Shown: piece after piece, positions 56,371 to 64,000 of the stretch
Numbering within the stretch: position 1 is the first letter of the stretch
Layout of the letters: every line of letters begins with the position of its first letter
Assembly: GCF_905404315.1 (NCBI RefSeq)
Contig: NC_066272.1
Location: 8,494,001-8,558,000, forward strand
Length of the DNA: 64,000 nt
Direction: 5' to 3'
From: Leptidea sinapis
Lineage: Eukaryota > Arthropoda > Insecta > Lepidoptera > Pieridae
Notes under the pieces: model-generated
The model's input: only the letters and a program-made list of their open reading frames with translations
Databases searched by the model: none
Told to the model about the DNA's origin: nothing
Made by a program: the position numbers and the translations under genes

Positions 56371-57433
56371 TGTCACGTTGCTATCTGCGCGGTTGATAGA
56401 AATAACAACAACGTGGCAATTTTTAAAACTATATTTAAATTATATTTAATAAAGATTTTAAGAGGTCGAGGGTAAAGCCGAGGCCATAATTTGCTCGCAG
56501 AGTCTCGGTCCCAGAAATACCGTACACCCCTTCGGTTCCCAATCTCCTGACACGTGTGACTTCACTATGTTGTCCGGATCCAGGTTCAAAACTGTGGCAT
56601 ACGAAGTAGGACAGGTATTGAAGTCCAACAGTGTTCCTGTAATGATTGCCAAGATTATCACACAGCTATAACTTTTGTACTGTTGGAAAACCTACGCGGA
56701 GCTTAAGGCAATCCAGAGGCTACGTCTAGCTAGCACAAGGGAAGAAAATCGTGGTGGCATGTATAAATTAAAATCAGCAATGGTTACGTAGCTAGAAAAA
56801 GCAATATATCAAAATAATCTATTTAAAGAACCAAGCATTAATCAAAACATATTCTAATATTATTGAAAAAACATAAACTAATATTTAAATCATATTGCTA
56901 AAGCTAACAAACTAAATTATACTAATAATCTGAGAAGTATTTATTACAACAGCAATAATAACAGCTAACGGAAATTTCCTAACTCGCCATGACACTCTTA
57001 GCTTTAAAAAGCAAGCAGAATATTAATTAAAATACAATAAACTATAATGTATAACTATTTGCACAACTTACCCTAGATGGGAACACTGACTTTATTTATT
57101 TAATAGTTTGTTAAGTAGTATGTTAACCTAATAACGTGTAAAAAATATAAGAAAGTTGTAGTTATTCAAGTATTATAATGGCACGAGAACAATGTAGTTG
57201 GTTCGCGCAGCCAAGGAACGTGCGCTCTCCTTCGAGACTAGAAATTCTGTCCCCACCGCCGACTGCCGAGTCTAACACGTCGCGGGTGGAGGACGGTGCG
57301 GGGCACGCATCGCGATGATACGTATGATGGATTTAGAGATCCGTAGACAATATTAAGGCTATTATTAATTATTCTTAGTTTTATTATATGTGTTTATATT
57401 TGATTATATTGAGTTTTATAAAACTACGTTACA
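56371..57433 (-). repeat. 3' LTR of the Gypsy element
   Basis: The downstream LTR, 1,063 bp, same length as its partner with no indels. Read base by base, the only mismatch I find is position 56,538. One difference in 1,063 sites means very recent insertion, gene conversion between LTRs, or an assembly that collapsed them. Confidence 0.97.
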
Positions 57434-57436
57434 GTA

Positions 57437-57447
57437 CCCCCTCCCTT
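57437..57447 (-). promoter_or_regulatory. Polypurine tract
   Basis: The minus strand reads AAGGGAGGGGG, then TAC, then the TGT that opens the 3' LTR. This is the expected plus-strand DNA primer. The three-base gap before the LTR is slightly unusual, since most tracts abut the LTR. Confidence 0.8.
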
Positions 57448-57481
57448 AGAAGAGGATTTTGCCTGAATCAAAATCCGACTA

Positions 57482-58861
57482 TCAATGTCGTGGTTGGCTG
57501 CCCACTATTTTAAGATCTTTTATATGCCACATACCTAATTCACGTCCATCCATATCTTCTAATATATAAACTAAAGGGGAACGCTTAGTTTTAATTTTAC
57601 ATTTTAAATATTTAGGTGCTAACTTTTTACTAAAATGAGCATCTTTATCGCTCTGAAAATAGCAACGTTTCCAAACAATGTCACCCTCATTAAATTCAAA
57701 TTCTCTGCGACGTAAATTATATCTCTGTGTGTTTTTAATATGAGCGTTCCTCAGCGCGGATTGAACTTTCCCAAATATTATAGACAAATGACCCAGATTT
57801 TCAGCATAAGCGTCTCTTGGAAGGAAAATTATGTTATTAGAATCATCCGTATCCAAATAATGTGAACCGCATGTAACCAACTCTCTACCATGTACCAAAA
57901 ATGCAGGAGTGAAACCAGTTGTTTCGTTTACGGAATTATTCATAGCAAATTGAATTTGTGGTAGGTTTAGATCCCATGATCGATGGTCATCATTAATAAA
58001 GGTTGAGACTGCTGTAATTACAGTTTTATTATATCTTTCGACTGTGTTCATCTGCGGAGTATATTTAGGTGTAAAATGTAAATTGGGTATTTTATATCTT
58101 TTAAATAGTCTATCTAACTCTTTACTTATAAATTGACAGCCATTATCAAGAATAATAGTTTGGGGTATTCCGTGCACAAGAAAAACATCATTTTCTAAGT
58201 GTTTTCTCACAAGATCAGCTGTTGCCCTGCGAAGGGGAAAGAAAAGGCAATACTTTGAAAAGCAACAAGTAACGACGAATATATAATTGTTCTGTCTTCT
58301 TGTATTTGGTAAAGGACCAACTAAATCGATTGATAAAACTTGAAAGGGCCTTGAAACATTTTTTGGTCTCCCCATTTTACCGAGAGTACCATGAGTTGGT
58401 AACTTATAAGCAAGGCAAACGTGACAGTGAGATATAAAACCGACCACATCAGCGTACATTCCGGGCCAGTAGAATCGAAGTGCCAAACGTTTATATGTCT
58501 TGAACACGCCAAAATGACCAGCCGTGGGCTCTGAGTGACATTGAGTTATAGTTTGTTGTCTCTGCTCCTGAGGCACTACCTCCTTCCAATCTAATTCTGT
58601 AGTGAGAATGTTTTTATTCTTCATGTACCTATATAACTTGCCATTTTCAACTCAATAGTTCGGAAAGCTTATAGAGGACTCTTGGCAAGCCTTAAAAATT
58701 TTAAGAAACCAAGAATCTTGTGTGATTGGAGCAGGAAATATAGAAATGTTATCATTTATAAGAGCGTTTACATGGGTGCTTCTAGAAAGAGCATCGGGAA
58801 TAATGTTATCTTTTCCACGTCGGTGTTCAATCTCAAAATTAAAGGAAGACAGTCGAACCCC
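57482..58861 (-). pseudogene. pol: Pol part 3: RNase H-integrase linker and integrase
   Basis: The frame stays open after the first TGA and includes the linker motif DALSR. A second TGA lies at 58,652-58,654. From the ATG at 58,624, 380 codons are open. The integrase zinc finger is H30, H37, C67, C70 (TAGHFG, CHVC). The catalytic core is SIDLVG (D100), ILDNGCQF (D160) and NTVERYN (E196), an exact D,D35E spacing. The C terminus has VWKRCYF and a KLAPKY region resembling the GPY/F module, with no chromodomain. The ATG at 58,624 is internal to Pol and is not a separate gene start. The integrase segment itself is undamaged. Confidence 0.93.
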
Positions 58862-59357
58862 TCATCTCGCTAATCTTCCAGTAGGATTAGATAGTGACAG
58901 AAACCACTTAAGAGCAGAATGATCAGTAAAGACTTTAAAAGTTTTTCCATTTTCTAAGTAACAGCGCCAGTGCTCAAGCGCAGAAAGTACAGCGAGAGCT
59001 TCGCGTTCAGTTGTACTATAGTTTTGCTCTTGCTTTGTCAGCGAACGACTCATGTATGCTATCGGATGTTCAACTCCATTAATAGTCTGTGCTAACATAG
59101 CACCGACTCCAAAGTTACTAGCATCAGTATGTACCTGAAAAGCATGCTCAAAACTTGGACACGCTAAAACTGGCGCTTGAACTAAGCGAGATTTCAATTC
59201 CAAGAATGCTTTCTCCGTTTCTGAATTCCACTCAAATCGAGGAGCATTCTTTCTTGTAGAGGTTAATTTGTTAAGTGGACCGGCAACTGTACTGAATTGA
59301 GGAATAAAACGCCTATACCAGGAAGCAGTACCAAGAAAGCGTTTCACCTCTTTCTTT
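58862..59357 (-). pseudogene. pol: Pol part 2: RT connection and RNase H, ends at an in-frame TGA
   Basis: Continues Pol in the shifted frame. The thumb/connection begins KEVKRFLG and WYRRFI. RNase H shows HTDASNFGVGA (first catalytic Asp), TEREALAVL (catalytic Glu), and FTDHSALKW (second Asp). The stretch ends NPTGRLAR then TGA at 58,862-58,864. In related elements this position is normally Trp (GRLARW), so a TGG to TGA change is the simple reading. Reading continues open in the same frame beyond the stop, so it is a point nonsense change and not a natural terminus. Confidence 0.92.
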
Positions 59358-60800
59358 AGTAGGTACTGGATAATCCAGTATTGCCTTGACCTTTTCTGGG
59401 TCGGTCCGCAATCCTTGCGCATCAACAACATATCCTAGGTAACGAAGCTTGCTTCTGAAAAAATTACATTTCTCTAAGTTGATTGTGAGATTAGCCATTG
59501 TAAGTTTTTCAAGGACTCGGTAAAGAAGACTCACATGCTCCTCAAAGGTTTCGCTGATGATGATGACGTCATCAATATAACCAAATACTTTCCATTCGAA
59601 TTCAGGACCAAACAAAAGATCTACTAACCTTTGCTGTGTCGCTGGGGCATTTGTGAGTCCAAATGCGGTTGTTTTAAACATAAATGTGCCTCTTCCAGGA
59701 ACGTAAAATGCAGTCTTCTCCCGGTCCTGATCCTCTATTAAAATTTGCCAAAAGGCCTTAGATAAATCGAGACTTGAGAGAAATCTAGCATTCTTTAAGT
59801 TGTCCAAGATTTCAGAGACATACGGAAGACTATATGCATCTTTTTTTGTCACTGCATTAAGTTTGCGACTATCCAAACAAAAACGTGGATTCCCGTCTTT
59901 TTTACCAACAACTAAGACTGGAGACGACCAGGGGCTCTCACAAGGCTCGATCACATCCAAGCTTAACATTTCATCAACCTGTTCAGTAATGATCTTTTGC
60001 TTTTCTGGAGACATTCGGTAATAACGCTGTCGAATCGGTTGGGCATTCCCAGTATTTATACGGTGTTTAATTAAATGTGTTCTACCTAATCCTTTTTCAG
60101 CAAAAGATATTTTCTTATATTGAGAAATTATTTTATCAGCCAAGGGCTTTTGAGACTCATCAAGATTTTCATAAGCATGTAAGTGAATATTAGGGGAATT
60201 AGAAATCTCTGAGAGACCAGGATCTGTTTTAAAAAAGTTCTTAGTATTTGTTAGGTATTTGGAACATAGACCAAAAAGTTTCCAAAAATCGATACCCAGT
60301 ATAAGTGTGGTTTCAATCTCCGGAATAATATGAGCCCTTATAATTGAAAATTTATTTCCAAATGACACCGGCAAGAGCATGTAGCCCAAAGAAGTAATCT
60401 TTTGACCACCTGCAGCAGTGACAGTAATAATATTGTCAGAATAAATTGTAAGATCAAACCGCATTAAATATTTATGAGAGTTATTACCTAATATAGTAAT
60501 GGCAGAACCAGAATCAAGCAAACCATAAATATATAAATTATCAGTTACATTAATTTGAATTTTGCTGTAAGGCCGGGGATCGTTTCTCGGTCTAGAATTG
60601 AAAATTGTCGAAACAGAATTACAATAAGATAAAAAAAACTTTTTAAGATATATCAGCCAACTATTCCAATCCGAGCTATCAAAATAGTTAACTGATTTTC
60701 GACAATTTTCAGACACTAGTTTTTTTATCCGCTTCGGAACCATAATTATTTTTACACTTAGGGCATTCTGGTTTACGAACACCTTTTTCTCCACATCCAA
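59313..60800 (-). pseudogene. pol: Pol part 1: protease and reverse transcriptase, ends at a frameshift
   Basis: 495 codons open from 60,800, overlapping gag by 92 bases in the +1 frame relative to gag. An aspartic protease has its active site LLDSGSA at about residues 94-100 and a downstream ILGIDFW. Reverse transcriptase follows, with RFCLDSRKLN near 306, SSLDLSKAFWQI with catalytic Asp at about 345, TAFGLTNAP near 378, and YIDD at 408-411. The palm is complete and catalytic residues are intact. After about residue 482 the frame runs into unrelated residues and stops, while the homologous protein continues in another frame from about 59,357. A plus-strand TTT run at 59,355-59,357 is the likely site of a one-base insertion. 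Either this copy is dead or this is a base-calling error. Confidence 0.93.
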
Positions 60801-62022
60801 AGCAAAAAATAGTTCGCTCAGCGGTACAATTTTTCATCGAGTGAGAATTATCACGGCAGCGAAAGCAGTATTGTGTAGAAACAACAGAAGTTTTTAACTG
60901 CGCATCGTTTTTATAATGAGAAGTGGTATTAGCATACGAATAAGAATACCGATTACTTTTTTTATTGGATTGATAACAAAATTCAGGGGCTAGCATCTTA
61001 GAATGTGGTAAAGGTGGTTCTTTATAATTATCTGAACGAACCTTAATCCGTTCGTAATTTTTACAGACAGTTCGTAAATCTTCAATAGATTTAATATGTG
61101 GACTAGCTGCAATTATTGTAGAATAACAGGGTAAAATATTGTGCAATATAATATCAAGCTTATCATCTTCAGACGTCGCCTTGCTAAGCCGTGAAAACAT
61201 GCCCTCCATTATAGAAATATAAATAGTAATGCTTTCATCAACTCCTTGTGTACGATTTCGTGTTTCAGAAAGCATACGATAATCAAAGTCAGGAATATCA
61301 AAATCATTTTTTAAACGATTAATAAGAGTAGGCCAATCAGTAATGTTATTTTTTACGCTACGGAACCAGTGTAATGCATCACCAGTAAATACGTCAATAG
61401 CGGATAGAAGCATTTTATTTTCCGATATCCCTTTCGAAATACGAAACTCCTCTAATCTTTGTATTAAAGCACGTACACAAGTTTTTCCATCGTATTTCAA
61501 TTTATTCAATTCACTAGTATTGCCGCGGTTACAAGTTACAGAAATATTTAGCCCTGAGACAGATGATTTATCAAAACATTCCTCATGAGAAGCCGAACTT
61601 GAAGATTTAGAATCAATAGGTTTAGAGAGACCTATAAGAAAGGTGTTATATTTATCAAAAGTTTTTTGAATTCTAGCCATAATAGCGATGTCTTCAGACT
61701 TCTCGGGTTTAACAATCCTAATAATTCTATAATGCAAATGATTCAGCCAAGACTTTGTCCTACAATATAATGACTCACTGTAAGCCATTTTAAGTGATTC
61801 TAAACATGTTTTAATTTTTTCCAACGTTTCATTACAACCATTAATATCATCACCAAATTCAAATACCGAATCAAGAATATCATCAGAAGGATAAAGCTGA
61901 GTTAATTTTGTAACTTGTCTACGCAAACCTTCGACATTGTCTGAGGGAGTTTCACCACGAATTGCAACCTCATAGCGTAATTCAGATTTTTGAAAAAGCA
62001 AAAATTTTATTGGATTTGTCAT
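60709..62022 (-). CDS. gag: Gag polyprotein of the Gypsy element
   Basis: Codes for 437 residues from the ATG at 62,022. The frame is open 31 codons further upstream, but that extension is a hydrophobic low-complexity run that looks like translated leader, so I prefer the MTNP start. A retrotransposon-gag-like region (LHWFRSV, then spaced W and L residues) occupies roughly residues 200-330. The C terminus has two zinc knuckles: CFRCRDNSHSMKNC, a full CCHC, and CFGCGEKGVRKPEC, where V stands at the usual H position. Such CX2CX4VX4C knuckles occur in other insect gags. The product would form the particle and bind element RNA. It ends 92 bases inside the pol frame. No internal stop is present. 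Confidence 0.9.
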   Translation of the reverse strand: MTNPIKFLLFQKSELRYEVAIRGETPSDNVEGLRRQVTKLTQLYPSDDILDSVFEFGDDINGCNETLEKIKTCLESLKMAYSESLYCRTKSWLNHLHYRIIRIVKPEKSEDIAIMARIQKTFDKYNTFLIGLSKPIDSKSSSSASHEECFDKSSVSGLNISVTCNRGNTSELNKLKYDGKTCVRALIQRLEEFRISKGISENKMLLSAIDVFTGDALHWFRSVKNNITDWPTLINRLKNDFDIPDFDYRMLSETRNRTQGVDESITIYISIMEGMFSRLSKATSEDDKLDIILHNILPCYSTIIAASPHIKSIEDLRTVCKNYERIKVRSDNYKEPPLPHSKMLAPEFCYQSNKKSNRYSYSYANTTSHYKNDAQLKTSVVSTQYCFRCRDNSHSMKNCTAERTIFCFGCGEKGVRKPECPKCKNNYGSEADKKTSV

Positions 62023-62289
62023 TTTGTTTCTATGATATGTTGTGCAAACAGTAACAATAAAAAATACAATCACAATAAAAATACACAGTGAACAATAAAA
62101 AGTACACAAAACCAAAACGCCTAATAGCCGTACCTATACTTACCGGTAAATTACAGAAATAAATAATTATTGTCTCTATATAAAAAAAAAACAGCTCACC
62201 AAAGATATCCAACACCAAGCACTAAACTAAAAGTAGTTAGCGATACAAAGCGAAGCTAATTATGACCTTTGACCAAGTTGGGCGCCATT
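62023..62289 (-). other. Gypsy 5' untranslated leader
   Basis: Lies between the 5' LTR and the Gag start, including the primer binding site. It is AT-rich, with a few short upstream ATGs in the gag frame that add only a hydrophobic run. Confidence 0.7.
62277..62287 (-). promoter_or_regulatory. Primer binding site, tRNA-Lys type
   Basis: Two bases inside the 5' LTR the minus strand reads TGGCGCCCAAC, the complement of a tRNA 3' end finishing in GGCGCCA. This 11-base core matches the tRNA-Lys-primed sites of other insect Gypsy elements. Bases after the core do not extend the Lys match, so the isoacceptor is an inference. Confidence 0.75.
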
Positions 62290-63352
62290 TGTCACGTTGC
62301 TATCTGCGCGGTTGATAGAAATAACAACAACGTGGCAATTTTTAAAACTATATTTAAATTATATTTAATAAAGATTTTAAGAGGTCGAGGGTAAAGCCGA
62401 GGCCATAATTTGCTCGCAGAGTCTCGGTCCCAGAAATACCGTACACCCCTTCGGTTACCAATCTCCTGACACGTGTGACTTCACTATGTTGTCCGGATCC
62501 AGGTTCAAAACTGTGGCATACGAAGTAGGACAGGTATTGAAGTCCAACAGTGTTCCTGTAATGATTGCCAAGATTATCACACAGCTATAACTTTTGTACT
62601 GTTGGAAAACCTACGCGGAGCTTAAGGCAATCCAGAGGCTACGTCTAGCTAGCACAAGGGAAGAAAATCGTGGTGGCATGTATAAATTAAAATCAGCAAT
62701 GGTTACGTAGCTAGAAAAAGCAATATATCAAAATAATCTATTTAAAGAACCAAGCATTAATCAAAACATATTCTAATATTATTGAAAAAACATAAACTAA
62801 TATTTAAATCATATTGCTAAAGCTAACAAACTAAATTATACTAATAATCTGAGAAGTATTTATTACAACAGCAATAATAACAGCTAACGGAAATTTCCTA
62901 ACTCGCCATGACACTCTTAGCTTTAAAAAGCAAGCAGAATATTAATTAAAATACAATAAACTATAATGTATAACTATTTGCACAACTTACCCTAGATGGG
63001 AACACTGACTTTATTTATTTAATAGTTTGTTAAGTAGTATGTTAACCTAATAACGTGTAAAAAATATAAGAAAGTTGTAGTTATTCAAGTATTATAATGG
63101 CACGAGAACAATGTAGTTGGTTCGCGCAGCCAAGGAACGTGCGCTCTCCTTCGAGACTAGAAATTCTGTCCCCACCGCCGACTGCCGAGTCTAACACGTC
63201 GCGGGTGGAGGACGGTGCGGGGCACGCATCGCGATGATACGTATGATGGATTTAGAGATCCGTAGACAATATTAAGGCTATTATTAATTATTCTTAGTTT
63301 TATTATATGTGTTTATATTTGATTATATTGAGTTTTATAAAACTACGTTACA
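62290..63352 (-). repeat. 5' LTR of the Gypsy element
   Basis: The upstream LTR in element orientation, 1,063 bp, starting TGTAACG and ending CGTGACA on the minus strand. It should hold promoter and transcription start. A GC-rich block lies at about 63,120-63,240 in an otherwise AT-rich repeat. It differs from the other LTR only at 62,457 (A here, C at 56,538, plus strand). Confidence 0.97.
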
Positions 63353-63475
63353 ACAGGTCACCTGGTGTTAAGGGATCACCGCCGCCCACACTCTCTTGCA
63401 ACACCAGAGGAATCACAAGAGCGTTGCCAGCCTTTAAGGAAGGTGTACGCGCTTTTTTTGAAGGTACCCTATAAG
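63353..63475 (-). repeat. LINE family B 3' end, right piece split by the Gypsy element
   Basis: Begins with the duplicated ACAG and then runs GGTCACCTGGTG, the continuation of the 56,333 piece, up to the region coding for GTFKK in intact copies. Together the two pieces give the pre-insertion site. Confidence 0.85.
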
Positions 63476-63672
63476 ATACATGTCTTATATACTTAATGTT
63501 AGTGAAACTACGAAAGTAAAAAGTTTGCTCGGGGATTTGTTCGTAGATCTTGTCGATATTCCTACAAGTGTCTCGCGCTAAATCTGCTTACATTAACGTG
63601 TGTGTAATGTGGACGATATTCATATTAAATACTTTACTCTCTGTATACAAATGCTTATTTAGTTGCTTTTTA

Positions 63673-64000
63673 AAGTGAAAACTCCTTTAGCGACGTTGCG
63701 TACTCTTCTTGGCATGGGTTATGTTAATCTCGCATCAGGACAAGAGAGATGATTTTTCAGAGAGATGTAAAATAATTGCAATAGTTCTGAAGTGTTACAT
63801 TTTTTATGTAATATAAATTAGAATTTTTGTATACGATAGCACAATAACTGAATATTGTATTTAACCACATAAATGCTTGTAATTTTATACTGATAAATAA
63901 AGCAATTCGTGCAAAATTATTTCCTAACCATTCCAAAATATTCAGAAATGCACAATGTGTGATATTCAAGTTTTCACTTCTGCCGGCACTCCTGGAGTGC
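63673..64000 (-). repeat. Inverted-terminus repeat H, copy 2, runs off the window
   Basis: The reverse complement of copy 1 over its whole length, sharing GGAATGGTTAGG, TTTATATTACATAA and the CCGGCAGAAGTGAAAACTT end. The palindromic GCACTCCAGGAGTGC at the window edge may be the true terminus. Confidence 0.6.

Larger units (their letters stand above)
56371..63352 (-). mobile_element. Full-length Ty3/Gypsy LTR retrotransposon (gag-pol, no env)
   Basis: A 6,982-bp element on the minus strand. Two 1,063-bp direct repeats of TGT...ACA form bound the unit. The internal part carries, in minus-strand order, a tRNA primer binding site, gag with two zinc knuckles, protease (DSG), reverse transcriptase (YIDD), RNase H, integrase (HHCC plus D,D35E) and a polypurine tract. 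The order RT-RH-IN identifies Ty3/Gypsy rather than Copia. Only about 35 bases separate the integrase stop from the polypurine tract, so there is no env gene. The element interrupts a LINE tail and is flanked by ACAG on both sides. Pol is broken by one frameshift and two TGA codons, so this copy cannot make a complete Pol without recoding. Confidence 0.97.

Noticed and set aside
57434..57481. Space for an env gene in the Gypsy element
   Set aside because: Fewer than 50 bases between the integrase stop and the LTR; no env can be present.
62020..62115. N-terminal hydrophobic extension of Gag as a signal peptide
   Set aside because: The run is AT-rich leader with no conserved features; Gag proteins normally lack a signal peptide and the downstream MTNP start fits better.
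1..64000. A new multi-gene defence, biosynthetic or mobile system
   Set aside because: Apart from the Gypsy element there is no cluster of intact genes; all recognisable coding sequence is from known transposon types.

Overview
The window looks like repeat-dense intergenic or intronic DNA from an insect, almost certainly a moth or butterfly. It is strongly AT-rich. The dispersed repeats are of kinds I know from lepidopteran genomes: CR1/jockey-like LINE tails, RTE-like LINE tails ending in (GAT)n, Tc1/mariner relics, A|T-inserting Helitron-like elements and a tRNA-derived SINE. There are no bacterial operons, no CRISPR array and no rRNA. Species and chromosome cannot be told from the sequence.

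Left part (1-21,000): a 316-bp TTA-flanked MITE, a 583-bp element with palindromic ends, a Helitron, a mariner 3' fragment, a broken Tc1 transposase, a mariner relic carrying a nested short repeat, an RTE-like LINE split by another repeat, and LINE tails. Middle (21,000-44,000): three tRNA-like sequences across the window (one here is a good cloverleaf), Helitrons, RTE-like fragments, and most copies of a very abundant hairpin-rich short repeat, here called family A (14 copies in the window). Right part (44,000-56,000): a mariner relic with its 3' end preserved, a complete 876-bp element with terminal inverted repeats of about 160 bp, more LINE tails, and one GC-richer open stretch at 51,503-51,812 that may be a host exon.

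The dominant feature is a full-length Ty3/Gypsy LTR retrotransposon on the minus strand, 56,371-63,352. It has two 1,063-bp LTRs differing at one base, a primer binding site, a polypurine tract, gag, protease, reverse transcriptase, RNase H and integrase, and no env. It sits in an older LINE tail with an ACAG target duplication. Its pol carries one frameshift and two in-frame TGA codons, although the LTRs say the insertion is young.

No complete host gene is visible and most short ORFs are chance or repeat-derived. I found no convincing new multi-gene system. The most informative signals are the age/decay mismatch of the Gypsy element, the long-TIR element with repeated subterminal motifs, several unclassified inverted-repeat families, long perfect hairpins, and the possible orphan exon.
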